A stretch of 64,000 bases of DNA from Oscillospiraceae bacterium. Its GTDB lineage: Bacteria; Bacillota; Clostridia; Oscillospirales; Ruminococcaceae. How positions within the stretch are numbered: position 1 is the stretch's first letter; each line of letters begins with the position of its first letter. Made by a program: the position numbers and the translations under genes. The stretch covers positions 23,466 through 87,465 of the forward strand of contig JAFRTG010000019.1 of assembly GCA_017427265.1 (NCBI GenBank), given 5' to 3'. Below the pieces are notes generated by a model. It did not search any database. It was given only the letters and a program-made list of their open reading frames with translations, and was not told where the DNA came from. Shown here piece by piece: positions 43,580 to 52,448 of the stretch.

Positions 43580-45370
43580 ATGTTGAAACGGAAACAAATC
43601 ATTGGTCTGGCAGCCGCGGCCGTATCAGCCTGTGCGCTGATCGCCGCGCAGGCAACTGCTGCATTTGCAGAGGAGGAGCCTGATTACGATGCGATGCTGC
43701 GACAAAAACTGGAGGAGCGGGCGAAATACCTGGAGGAATTCGGGGATGAGGATCCGGAGCCGGAGGAAATCGACTATACCGACCTGGATCCTGAGTACGC
43801 AAAAATTGTGACCCTTTTCGGTGACGTCAACTTCGACAAGCTGCTCGGCGTCTCGGATGCGGTACAGCTGCAGCGCTATCTGCTTGGGGAAGCTGATGCC
43901 CTCGGAAACTGGTTCAATGCCGACCTCAATCAGGACGGCGTCATCAATGTGCTGGACTTCACGCTGCTGAAGCAGCAGATCTGCGGCAATGCTCCGCAGA
44001 AGGGCGGCAGCTTAGCTGTCAATCTCGTGAACGTCATGACCGGCGAACCGATCGACGGCGGTTATATGCACATGTTCTGCGTCTACGACAATACATGGTC
44101 ATACGATGTCAGAACCTGGAAAAACACCGCAGAGAATGTGGCCTATTTCTCCGGTCTGCCGAACGATCCGAAGTACGTTTACTATATTGATGTGACCGAT
44201 TTGCCGAACGGCTACGGCAACATACTCGGCAACTGCGGCCAGCAGTACAATTTCTTCTTTGCGGAGGGTGAGACCAGCAAGGTTCTCAATGTGAGACTGG
44301 CTTCCAACGAGGATGAACAGAATCCGAATGTCGTCATCAGTCAGATGGACTGGGCAATGGATATGAATATCCTGGAATACAGCTACAACTATGGCTGGGT
44401 CAGCATTGAAGATATGGAAGGCAACACGTACTATCAGCGTGTGGACGGTAAGGGATGCAGACTGCCGGACGGCGAATATGTTGCGAAGATTCATCCTTAT
44501 GCGGACATCTGGGACGACTACCCGACGTGCCCGGTTGATCCGGACAGCGACTTTGCAGAGTATATCAGAACGATCCATCCGGATGTTGTGTTTACCGACA
44601 AATCCGAAGGCATTCCGTTTACGGTTACGGACGGCGTTGCAGACAAGGAGATTACGTTTGATTTCGGTCCGAAGCCGGGCGTCAGTAATTCCATTACGGT
44701 CAGCTGCATCGACAACGCGACCGGCGAACCGCTCGAAGGCGTTGAGATTTCACTGATTGAAGCGCCGGACACCTATGCAAAGAAGATTGCAACATGGATT
44801 TCCGATGAAACCGGAACCCATACCGTCGGCAATCTGTTCCACACCGGCTATGGCTTCGACAACCGCGCATACAAGATCTGCGTTGAGAGCCTGCCCGCAG
44901 GCTATGAAGGCGGCTTTGAAGAATATTGCTGCTTCGGTTATGTATACGACTACTCGCAGGAGTTTACCTATTACTTCAGCGAGGCCGACGCGCCGAAGCG
45001 CATTTCCGCAGATGCCGTCAGATATGAGGACGGCACCGTGCTGGACGGTGCTGCAACCTTTGAGGTCTACCGCATCAACGCCGGGGATATCACGAACCTT
45101 GAGAAGATCTATAACGGCGTTCAGACCGGCGAAAAGTTTGCGCTCCTTGACGGAGAATACTGCGCATGCCTGGATGTCAGAACGCTGGCGCAGGAAGGAT
45201 ACAGCGGCATCGACCTGCTTGGTACGGAGAATGCGGATATTGCTGCACAGTTCAATCAGAATGAATTCATCGGAAACACAGTATTCATCCGGTTCACCGT
45301 TCAGGACGGCCTGCCGGACAGAGAACTGAAATTCTATCTCCGCACCGCTGTCCCTTCTGAAAACGAATAA
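43580..45370 (+). CDS. Secreted protein with N-terminal dockerin and Cna-like domains
   Basis: A 596-residue exported protein. Order: signal peptide (1-30); an acidic helix (about 31-72); a type I dockerin near the N-terminus (about 78-136, loops DVNFDKLLGVSD and DLNQDGVINVLD, the first with Lys-Leu-Leu where Gly-x-Val is usual); then three or four beta-sandwich units that look like Cna-B/SpaA-type or carboxypeptidase-regulatory-like domains (LVNVMTGEPIDGGYMHM; CIDNATGEPLEGVEISLIEA; VRYEDGTVLDGAATFEVYR). No sorting signal, so attachment would be through cohesin. The dockerin-first order is uncommon. Role probably structural or binding. Confidence 0.82.
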   Translation: MLKRKQIIGLAAAAVSACALIAAQATAAFAEEEPDYDAMLRQKLEERAKYLEEFGDEDPEPEEIDYTDLDPEYAKIVTLFGDVNFDKLLGVSDAVQLQRYLLGEADALGNWFNADLNQDGVINVLDFTLLKQQICGNAPQKGGSLAVNLVNVMTGEPIDGGYMHMFCVYDNTWSYDVRTWKNTAENVAYFSGLPNDPKYVYYIDVTDLPNGYGNILGNCGQQYNFFFAEGETSKVLNVRLASNEDEQNPNVVISQMDWAMDMNILEYSYNYGWVSIEDMEGNTYYQRVDGKGCRLPDGEYVAKIHPYADIWDDYPTCPVDPDSDFAEYIRTIHPDVVFTDKSEGIPFTVTDGVADKEITFDFGPKPGVSNSITVSCIDNATGEPLEGVEISLIEAPDTYAKKIATWISDETGTHTVGNLFHTGYGFDNRAYKICVESLPAGYEGGFEEYCCFGYVYDYSQEFTYYFSEADAPKRISADAVRYEDGTVLDGAATFEVYRINAGDITNLEKIYNGVQTGEKFALLDGEYCACLDVRTLAQEGYSGIDLLGTENADIAAQFNQNEFIGNTVFIRFTVQDGLPDRELKFYLRTAVPSENE

Positions 45371-45393
45371 CGAATCTTTTAAAGAAATCAAGC

Positions 45394-45482
45394 GGTATCT
45401 CCGATGAATTGTTCATGGGGATACGTCCCAAACGGGAGTTTAAGGGCAGAGTCCTCGTCACAGATCATCGCACAGCGATACC
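45394..45482 (-). repeat. Intergenic repeat copy E, short 89-bp form
   Basis: Reverse orientation. Read on the minus strand it runs GGTATCGCTGTGCGATGATC to TTCATCGGAGATACC, keeping both ends, GGGCAGAG..CTCTGCCC-type sequence and ACGTATCCCC, but lacking about 100 bp of the core. Confidence 0.8.
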
Positions 45483-45497
45483 TTTTTCTGCAAGCTC

Positions 45498-45532
45498 AGA
45501 TCATCGTCCTGCAAGGGGCGATGATCTTTTTT
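45498..45532 (+). terminator. Terminator between repeat E and the response regulator
   Basis: AGATCATCG...CGATGATCT stem with a T-run. Confidence 0.8.
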
Positions 45533-45637
45533 ATACGGAAAACTGTCCCTTCACATGAAAATGATTCAGAAATGATATACAAATGACACATCGCTGTGGT
45601 ATAATAAAGACACAAAGTAAAGGAGCGCTTCTTACTT

Positions 45638-46306
45638 ATGAAAATTCTGATGATCGAAGACGACCTGCAGATCTGCGAGGTCACGCAAAAATATTTCAGC
45701 AACAAGGGCACGGAAATCACCGTCGTCACAAACGGAACCGATGCACTGCAGCAGACCGAAAGCGGCCTTGACGGCTATTCTCTCGTGCTGCTTGATATCA
45801 TGCTGCCCGGCGCTGACGGCTTCACCATCTGCCGCGCCATCCGCAGACAGAGCGATATTCCGGTGATCTTCATTACCGCACGCGGTCTGGAAGAGGATAT
45901 TCTGCAGGGCTACGCGCTCGGCTGCGACGACTATATCGTCAAGCCGTTCATGCTCTCCGCGCTCTACGCCAAGTGCGCCGCAATCGTCAAGCGGGCTGAG
46001 GGCAGCGCGGACAGCGTGCTCACCTGCGGCGCCATCCGGATTGACACCCGCAAGCTGACCTGCTCAGTCAGCGGCAGCGAGGTCGAGCTGACGCCGAAGG
46101 GCTTTGCGATCCTCTGCTATCTGATGGAGCATCCGGGCTGGATTGTGGACCGCGATACGCTGCTGAACAGAGTCTGGGGCAGCGATTATTTCGGGGCGGA
46201 CCGCGTGGTGGATAACCACATCAAGCGGCTCCGGAAGGCGCTCGGCAGTGCCGGAAAGCAGATCCATACGGTCGTCGGGAGAGGCTATAAACTGACTGAA
46301 ACCTGA
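45638..46306 (+). CDS. OmpR/PhoB-family response regulator
   Basis: A 222-residue cytosolic regulator. Receiver domain (1-120): acidic pocket MIEDD, phospho-acceptor Asp in LVLLDIMLPGADG, Thr in FITARG and Lys in YIVKPF. Winged-helix DNA-binding domain (about 128-222): ELTPKGFAILCYLMEHPG, RDTLLNRVWG, VVDNHIKRLRKAL and the end GRGYKL. It pairs with the kinase 17 bases downstream. Target genes are unknown. The upstream TATAAT (45600-45605) has a weak -35. Confidence 0.95.
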   Translation: MKILMIEDDLQICEVTQKYFSNKGTEITVVTNGTDALQQTESGLDGYSLVLLDIMLPGADGFTICRAIRRQSDIPVIFITARGLEEDILQGYALGCDDYIVKPFMLSALYAKCAAIVKRAEGSADSVLTCGAIRIDTRKLTCSVSGSEVELTPKGFAILCYLMEHPGWIVDRDTLLNRVWGSDYFGADRVVDNHIKRLRKALGSAGKQIHTVVGRGYKLTET

Positions 46307-46323
46307 CAGGGAGAGGGATTATC

Positions 46324-48084
46324 ATGAAAAAGAAATATACCCAAACGCCGAAGCGCACCACACTGAAAGGCCTGCTGCTGCGGGCGCTCAGCATCGCTGC
46401 TGCACTGTCGCTGCTGTTCGGATTCTTCTTCTGGAATTACCTGCATGATTCGATCCGGAAACAGTGCTGGGACGGATTGGATTCCATTGGCAGAAGGATG
46501 CAGGAAAGAATCGGCAGCAGCACAGAAAAATATGAAAAAACGGAAGATGTCCTGCTGGATATCAGCACTTACATGGCAATGTATACCGGCTATACGATCT
46601 ATCCGCTCGGTGCCCCTGCATTTGACACCAATAATCTGCACGAAATCATTGTATCTTCATTCACACCCAAATGCAATGCCGCTGCGGCACTGGTCGGCAA
46701 GCCGAACGAAATTGTTGCTTCCAGCCGTGAAAAACTGATTGTGAATATTTACTCTCATACCGACAAATCCGACGAAAGAAAAGGCTGGTACATATGCGAT
46801 TACCAGACGCTGCAGATACCGGAACTGAATCAGCTTGCCGAACAGTATCACGCGCTGCAGAAACAGCATACCGAGCTGCTGAATCAGAAACTTGACGCCT
46901 GGCTGGAAACGGAAACAGACAGTGTTTACATCGACCCGGAAACCCACACCTTTATTCCGCACCGCTGTCGGATCAAGCTGTATTATAATGATGATGAATA
47001 CTACCAGCCGATGGTTCCGGAAATCGATCAGTGCACGATGGCTGCAGATCAGGAATTCACCGTCACAACCGATGACAGCAGGTTTGAACTGGTTGAACTG
47101 AGCAGAAGCACCTCGGACGACAAGCTGAATTATATTGCCTTCGGCTTCTACGGAACGGATCCTGACAGCTTTGACAGTCAGACCGGCAGCTTCGATTTCT
47201 CATATGCACCGTCAGCATCGAATGTGCAGGTGCCGGAAAAACATGTTATGGCGTTTGAACAGACACAAATGGTCTACATTGACAGACAGCCGTATAATCT
47301 GCATCTGCGCTATACCGTGGACATGCATGCAAAACCGATTATCTGCTTCTTCGCGTCCGGAACAGCAGCCGTAACATTCCTGCTGTTTCTGATTGCACTG
47401 CTCTGGTGCTGGCGGAAAAACACCGTCAACAAGGCAAAATATGCGATTGAAGATCAGCGGCGTGATCTGACCAATCACCTCGCCCACGATATCAAAACAC
47501 CGCTGACGGCAATCGGCGGCTACGCGGAAAATCTGCTGGAAGGGCAGCTGACCGCCGAAGAACAGCAGCGCTATCTGCGCTCCATTCTCGACAATGTCGC
47601 ATTCACCGATACCCTCATCAACCGGACACTGTACCTCAACAGCATGGAGAACAGTCAGAAAATACCGAAGGAACAGCTCAAGGCAGAGGCCGTCCTGGAA
47701 GAAATTCTCCGGAAATATACGCCCATGCTCGACGAAAAAGGCATTTCCTATCAGATTCAGGGCAGCGCGGAGATTCTTGCAGAGCGCGGCGCGTTTGAAG
47801 CCATCCTCGAAAACCTGATCTCCAATGCCGTGAAGTATACGCCGCAATCCGGAAAAATCACCGCTGTAATCGAAAAAAAGCAGCTGACGCTGACCAATAC
47901 GGTTGCAGAAAAGGTCGATACCCGGAACCTCATGACACCGTTTGTCCGCGGTGACGCCGCCAGAAGCAATGTCAAGGGCAGCGGACTCGGACTCTCCATC
48001 GCGGAGCGCGCTGCCGCCGCAAACGGCATGAAGCTCTCTGTCTCCTGCACGGATTCCAAATTCACCGCCGAACTCAGATTTTAA
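46324..48084 (+). CDS. Membrane sensor histidine kinase
   Basis: A 586-residue kinase. TM1 (about 22-42), a large extracytoplasmic sensor region (about 43-340) with a helical middle part (QLAEQYHALQKQHTELLNQK), TM2 (about 341-365), HisKA (about 375-440: LTNHLAHDIKTPLTAIGGYA with the phospho-His) and HATPase_c (about 475-586: N box LENLISNAVKYTPQSG, G2 box GSGLGLSIAERAA). The sensor domain matches nothing I know. It phosphorylates the regulator encoded just upstream. Confidence 0.95.
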   Translation: MKKKYTQTPKRTTLKGLLLRALSIAAALSLLFGFFFWNYLHDSIRKQCWDGLDSIGRRMQERIGSSTEKYEKTEDVLLDISTYMAMYTGYTIYPLGAPAFDTNNLHEIIVSSFTPKCNAAAALVGKPNEIVASSREKLIVNIYSHTDKSDERKGWYICDYQTLQIPELNQLAEQYHALQKQHTELLNQKLDAWLETETDSVYIDPETHTFIPHRCRIKLYYNDDEYYQPMVPEIDQCTMAADQEFTVTTDDSRFELVELSRSTSDDKLNYIAFGFYGTDPDSFDSQTGSFDFSYAPSASNVQVPEKHVMAFEQTQMVYIDRQPYNLHLRYTVDMHAKPIICFFASGTAAVTFLLFLIALLWCWRKNTVNKAKYAIEDQRRDLTNHLAHDIKTPLTAIGGYAENLLEGQLTAEEQQRYLRSILDNVAFTDTLINRTLYLNSMENSQKIPKEQLKAEAVLEEILRKYTPMLDEKGISYQIQGSAEILAERGAFEAILENLISNAVKYTPQSGKITAVIEKKQLTLTNTVAEKVDTRNLMTPFVRGDAARSNVKGSGLGLSIAERAAAANGMKLSVSCTDSKFTAELRF

Positions 48085-48108
48085 TGCATCGCTGGGCATC
48101 AGATAACG

Positions 48109-48143
48109 AAAAAGGCGCCGATTGATGAAATCGACGCCTTTTT
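48109..48143 (+). terminator. Terminator of the two-component operon
   Basis: AAAAAGGCGCCGAT and ATCGACGCCTTTTT stem with a T-tract. Confidence 0.88.
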
Positions 48144-48174
48144 CATTTCGATTGTGCTTTTTTCCGCAGTCCGC

Positions 48175-48662
48175 ATTATACAAAGGGCTGCCGCCCTTTG
48201 AAACCTGCCTGAATCATAACACAGATGCGCAGGAAGCTATGCGGCGACTTCGTCGGCGCTGCGCTTTCTGCGCACTGCGAATCTCTTTGAGATTCGCTTG
48301 GGGACGCCCTCTATCGCAGGGCGTCCCCTCTTGCCTCTGTGCGACAATTCACCCCTTGCGGAGCTCTTTTACAGGCAGGAGTATTTCGCACTCTGCGGAG
48401 TGCGACTTAGGGCTCTGCCCTAAGAACCCGCGACCTTTTTGAAAAAAAGCTCGACCAAAAACTTTAGTTTGGGGCGATTATGTGTCGGCGTGTGCTTTGT
48501 GGCGGGCTTTAGCATTGGGAAAAGTTACGCCTCAGAAGCCGCGCCAGCGGCGCGAAGGCGCAAAAATTGGAGGAGCTCCGCTGCCGTCCTCCGAAGGGAA
48601 TCGCCCACGGGGGCTCCCCGCACGGAAGGAATTGGCAGCGGGCACTGCCCGCCGCACGCGGC
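48175..48662. repeat. Hairpin-rich intergenic repeat block, no gene
   Basis: About 490 bases packed with short palindromes: AAGGGCTGCCGCCCTT, GCGAATCTCTTTGAGATTCGC, GGGACGCCCTCTATCGCAGGGCGTCCC, GCACTCTGCGGAGTGC, TTAGGGCTCTGCCCTAA. The second half holds GGGGGCTCCCCGC, also seen at about 1934-1948. It has the look of the dispersed non-coding repeats common in Ruminococcus and Faecalibacterium relatives. No protein-like frame. Confidence 0.65.
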
Positions 48663-48668
48663 AAAGCA

Positions 48669-48697
48669 TTGACAATCCTTTCGACATTTGATATAAT
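48669..48697 (+). promoter_or_regulatory. Promoter of the DUF4230-radical SAM-DUF2207 operon
   Basis: TTGACA (48669-48674), 17 bp, TATAAT (48692-48697): full consensus. Confidence 0.9.
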
Positions 48698-48768
48698 AAT
48701 GTTGATTTCTGCCGGATCCTGTCGAATACAGCGAATCCGGACAGCATTTGCCGAAAGGGGATGTTCCT

Positions 48769-49590
48769 ATGAAACAGAAAGTCAAGCGCATTGCCGTCAT
48801 TGCATCAGCCGTCATCCTTGCAGCCGGGATCATTGCACTCTACGGTCTGCACAGGCATCAGTTGAAAACACTCCGAAACGATCTGACGCTCGAATATGAA
48901 AAAGAAAAGCGCATGGAAGAACGCATCGAAGCCATCCGCAAGGAGCGCGACTCGCTGAACGGCGAAAAACAGGCACAGAACGATACGATCAAAGACCAGT
49001 CCGACAAAATCGAAGAGCTCGAACAGAAAGCCAAGGAAATGGCCGATCAGATCGACGAGCTGCTGACCGAAGAGGTCACCGTCTTTGATGCAGGCGCCGT
49101 CATGGAGGAAATCAAGAACATCAGCGAACTCGCTACCGTCGAATACCGGTATACCAACGTCGGTACGCTGGACGCTACCAAAAAGTTTTCCTTCATCGAC
49201 TGGAAGGTGCCGTTCTCCGATAAAACCGTGATTGTCACTATGGACGGCAGAATCAAGGCAGGCACCGATCTTTCGCAGGTGAAAATCACCGGCAACGAAT
49301 GGAAAAAGGAGATTACAGTTTCCCTGCCGAAATCGTCCATCCTCTCCAATGAGCTTTTTGAAAAGAGCTTCAAGATCTACGAGGAAAAGGATTCCGTCTG
49401 GAACCCGATCACGCTGACGGAAAGCAATGAGCTCAGAATCCAGATCAAGGAAAAGGCAGAACAGAATGCAATCGACAATCAGATTCTGGAACAGGCCGAC
49501 GAACGTGCACAGCAGCTGATTCAGAGCGTCATCGAGGCCGGCCCGAATATCAAGGGAAACTATAAAATTAAATTTCAGGCGCTGTCATGA
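48769..49590 (+). CDS. DUF4230 family membrane-anchored protein
   Basis: 273 residues: an N-terminal anchor (about 5-24), a coiled coil (about 30-95, EKRMEERIEAIRKERDSL and later EELEQKAKEMADQIDELL) and a C-terminal domain (about 100-273) with ELATVEYRYTNVG and VIVTMDGRIKAGTDLSQVKI, which fits DUF4230. Function unknown. The ATG at 48769 follows AAAGGGGAT. Its stop overlaps the radical SAM start (ATGA), so the maturase is made in step with it. It faces outside if the hydrophobic segment is a signal anchor. Confidence 0.8.
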   Translation: MKQKVKRIAVIASAVILAAGIIALYGLHRHQLKTLRNDLTLEYEKEKRMEERIEAIRKERDSLNGEKQAQNDTIKDQSDKIEELEQKAKEMADQIDELLTEEVTVFDAGAVMEEIKNISELATVEYRYTNVGTLDATKKFSFIDWKVPFSDKTVIVTMDGRIKAGTDLSQVKITGNEWKKEITVSLPKSSILSNELFEKSFKIYEEKDSVWNPITLTESNELRIQIKEKAEQNAIDNQILEQADERAQQLIQSVIEAGPNIKGNYKIKFQALS

Positions 49591-50762
49591 ACGGGCTGCA
49601 TCCGGAACCGCCCGCTCTGATGCCAGGAAAAAAGCATGTGCTGCAATGGCATATTCTGCACCGGTGCAATCTGCGGTGCACACACTGCTATCAGGATGAC
49701 TATGCCGCAGAATGCACGCACGAACAGCTTGAGCGCCTGTTCTTTCAGTATCTTGCATTCTGCCGCAAGTACCGCAGACACGGGCATATCAATTTCACCG
49801 GCGGCGAACCGCTGCTCTCGCATGATCTGTTCCCGCTGATGCAGCTCTGTGAGGAGAACGGCATGACCTTCGGGCTTCTGACTAACGGCACGCTGCTCGA
49901 CGATGCGCTTGCAGAACGCCTCGAAAAGCTGCGCAGACTTTCCTTTGTGCAGGTCAGCATCGACGGCACAAGAGAAACGCATGACCGCGTCCGCGGAGCC
50001 GGAAACTTCGACAAGGCCTTTGCGGGACTGCGTCTGCTGAAAAAACACGGCATTCAGACCATGGCCGCATTTACCTGCCATAAGGGCAATTATACCGAGC
50101 TGCGGGACGTCATCAAGGCGGTACGAAAAAACGGCATTGACCGCTTCTGGGCTGACCGTCTCATTCCGATGGGCAGCAGCCGGGAGCAGATTCTCTCCAC
50201 AGCGGAATTCCGCAGCACGGTGCAGATGCTCAGCAAGGAGCATACCCGCAGATGCATCCGCTCACGCACCGAGATACACCTGAACCGTTCCCTGCAGTTT
50301 CTTGAAGGAGGAAATTGCTATTATCAGTGCTCCGCAGGCATCGACCTGCTGACGCTCCTTGCGGACGGTACACTGCTCCCCTGCCGCAGACTGCCGCTTC
50401 CGGTCGGCAACTGTCTGGAAACGGATCTGACGGAGCTCTTTGAACAAAGCGCACTGCTCCGGGATCTGCAGGAACGCCGCATCCCCGAAGAATGCATGTG
50501 CTGCCCGAAGGCCGAACTGTGCAGAGGCGGCGCAAAATGTCTGACCTATGCAGTCACCGGTGATTATCACCGGAGAGATATCAACTGCTACTACCCAGTC
50601 TGCTCCGCGTCTCCCAAAGCTGCGGAGCCAATGAACGGAGGTTTCTATGACAATCAGAAAAAACAAGATCCTGCAATGTCTGATCGGAGCGGCCACGCTG
50701 CTGCTCCTGATGGTGCTCCTTCCTCTGAAAGCATCGGCGGACAACAAGGAATATCAGGTTGA
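49587..50762 (+). CDS. Radical SAM/SPASM maturase
   Basis: A 391-residue cytosolic iron-sulfur enzyme. Seen: the SAM cluster motif HRCNLRCTHCYQDD (CxxxCxxC, about 27-34), FTGGEPLLS (the GGE motif), LLTNGTLL, VQVSIDGTRETHDRVRG, and a Cys-rich SPASM domain (about 265-345: CRRLPLPVGNC, EECMCCPKAELCRGGAKC, CYYPVC) that would hold auxiliary clusters. Such proteins modify peptides and proteins post-translationally. It is sandwiched between DUF4230 and a membrane protein with a six-Cys repeat tail, its most likely substrate (inferred). The last 38 residues run in another frame through the start of the next gene and look non-conserved. Confidence 0.9.
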   Translation: MNGLHPEPPALMPGKKHVLQWHILHRCNLRCTHCYQDDYAAECTHEQLERLFFQYLAFCRKYRRHGHINFTGGEPLLSHDLFPLMQLCEENGMTFGLLTNGTLLDDALAERLEKLRRLSFVQVSIDGTRETHDRVRGAGNFDKAFAGLRLLKKHGIQTMAAFTCHKGNYTELRDVIKAVRKNGIDRFWADRLIPMGSSREQILSTAEFRSTVQMLSKEHTRRCIRSRTEIHLNRSLQFLEGGNCYYQCSAGIDLLTLLADGTLLPCRRLPLPVGNCLETDLTELFEQSALLRDLQERRIPEECMCCPKAELCRGGAKCLTYAVTGDYHRRDINCYYPVCSASPKAAEPMNGGFYDNQKKQDPAMSDRSGHAAAPDGAPSSESIGGQQGISG

Positions 50763-52293
50763 CGGAGCAAATTTCCACGTTGTACTTGAGGAGAACGGCG
50801 ATGCGGTCATCACCGAGGAATGGATTGTCACGTACACAAGGGGCGAATTTTCACGATTCTACAAGGACATCTATAACCCCTACAACCAGCTGGAATACAT
50901 CTCCGATCTGCAGGTGCAGTGGGCCACGGTCAACGGTGTGACCGCGGAACAGCAGAACAATCTTGACCGCAACGACGGCCATTTCTGTCTGGAACAGTTT
51001 TCCGATAAATACACGATTCATTGGTTTCAGCACGCTTCAAATGAAAGCGTGACATATCAGATCTCGTACCGGATTCCCGGCGCAGTCAAGCTCGACGAAA
51101 ACAACCGCGCAGAATTCTGTTACCGTCTGATCGGCGAGAATTTCCCGAAAACCGTCGGACAGGTCTCAGCCGTTTTTGATCTGCCGGGAACGGATCATGA
51201 CCCGGATGTGACCGTTTCCTCCGGAAGCTACAATTTCGACGGAGAGGATATCATCAGCAGCGCCGACCGCGTTTCCGGCATGTACAAGGTCAAGATCATC
51301 ATGAACAACGAAGGCTTTTCCGGTCTCGGCAGAATCATTGATGTGCAGCTGCCGTCCAAGAGCGTTTATTCCGTTGAAGAAGCTGAAGAAAGAACCGTTC
51401 ATTTGAGCAGCGAATCATGTGGCCTTTCGATGCTGTGCCCGTTCACCTTCATTGCAGCCATCTGCAGCATCATATTTATTCCCCGCATGAAAGCCAAGCA
51501 CAAGCTGAAACAGGATCCCGAATGTCTGCAGCACGCCGCAGAGCGTCTGGACAGAGAGAATCTGCCGTATGTGTGGTATGACATGATTCCGAGGGCGCGC
51601 ATGACATTTTCCGATAAATTCGAGGTTCTCTATCTGCAGCTGATTGACCTTGCACGCAAGGGCTATGTCGGCATCACCGATACTGGCATTCTGCTGCGGA
51701 AAAACTTTGCTCCTGCCGTGAATGACACTATACAGAACGCCAATGATACTGCATTCATTGAGCTGCTCACCTCGGAGTTCAGCTATCAGGATGCAGGCGA
51801 CTGCATTTTCATCGGCTATGCAACAATCCGCAGTGCACTGGACGGTGCAGCAGGCTATGAATTCTATAAAAAACTGATTGCATGGCTTCAGAATTATGCC
51901 AAGGAGCTTCCGAACAGCAGCTTCTATCAGCAGCTGCAGGCCAGCGGCGCAATGGATTCGATCAAGAGCGATCTGGCGCTCTGGCAGCAGGTCGCAAAAT
52001 ACAACAATTTCACAATCACAGCATATGACTGTCTGCGCACGTTCCAGCGGAGCGGCAATCTCGGCAGCTTCAATGTCCTCACAATGATTCATCATCCTGC
52101 CAGCATTGTCACCGCAGCCAGCGACAGGAACACGAACAGCGGCGACGATTTCTACGATATGATGTACTTCCTGTACACAACATCGTCTTCCTCGTATTTC
52201 CACGACAGCAGCTCTTCGAGCGGGTGCAGCAGCTGCAGCAGCTGCAGTAGCTGCAGCAGTTGCAGCGGTTGCGGCGGCGGCGGCGCAGACTGA
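50647..52293 (+). CDS. DUF2207-like membrane protein with periodic six-Cys tail
   Basis: 548 residues. Signal peptide (about 8-31, ending LPLKASAD); an extracytoplasmic DUF2207-like beta domain (about 35-245, FHVVLEENGDAVITEEWIV); one TM segment (about 259-280); a cytosolic domain (about 285-515, including FEVLYLQLIDLARKGYVGI); and a Ser-rich end with Cys at 527, 530, 533, 536, 539 and 542, each separated by Ser-Ser or Ser-Gly, then GGGGAD. With one membrane pass after the signal peptide, the tail stays in the cytosol within reach of the radical SAM enzyme. GGAGG lies 5 bases before the ATG at 50647, which is inside the maturase gene (116-base overlap). Confidence 0.85.
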   Translation: MTIRKNKILQCLIGAATLLLLMVLLPLKASADNKEYQVDGANFHVVLEENGDAVITEEWIVTYTRGEFSRFYKDIYNPYNQLEYISDLQVQWATVNGVTAEQQNNLDRNDGHFCLEQFSDKYTIHWFQHASNESVTYQISYRIPGAVKLDENNRAEFCYRLIGENFPKTVGQVSAVFDLPGTDHDPDVTVSSGSYNFDGEDIISSADRVSGMYKVKIIMNNEGFSGLGRIIDVQLPSKSVYSVEEAEERTVHLSSESCGLSMLCPFTFIAAICSIIFIPRMKAKHKLKQDPECLQHAAERLDRENLPYVWYDMIPRARMTFSDKFEVLYLQLIDLARKGYVGITDTGILLRKNFAPAVNDTIQNANDTAFIELLTSEFSYQDAGDCIFIGYATIRSALDGAAGYEFYKKLIAWLQNYAKELPNSSFYQQLQASGAMDSIKSDLALWQQVAKYNNFTITAYDCLRTFQRSGNLGSFNVLTMIHHPASIVTAASDRNTNSGDDFYDMMYFLYTTSSSSYFHDSSSSSGCSSCSSCSSCSSCSGCGGGGAD

Positions 52294-52323
52294 AAACCGG
52301 TACCACTTAATCTGCAAACTGAG

Positions 52324-52358
52324 GAATGCCTCTGCACACGCAAAGGCATTCTTTTTTT
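52324..52358 (+). terminator. Terminator of the radical SAM operon
   Basis: GAATGCCT...AGGCATTC followed by TTTTTTT. Confidence 0.9.
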
Positions 52359-52366
52359 CTCAGCAC

Positions 52367-52395
52367 TTGACATTTTGTCTGAAATCGTGTATAAT
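52367..52395 (+). promoter_or_regulatory. Promoter of LRR-transglutaminase paralogue 1
   Basis: TTGACA (52367-52372), 17 bp, TATAAT (52390-52395). Confidence 0.9.
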
Positions 52396-52448
52396 CATCA
52401 GGTACCAATAAAAAATAATTGCTCGAATGAGATAATATTTTTACAAAA

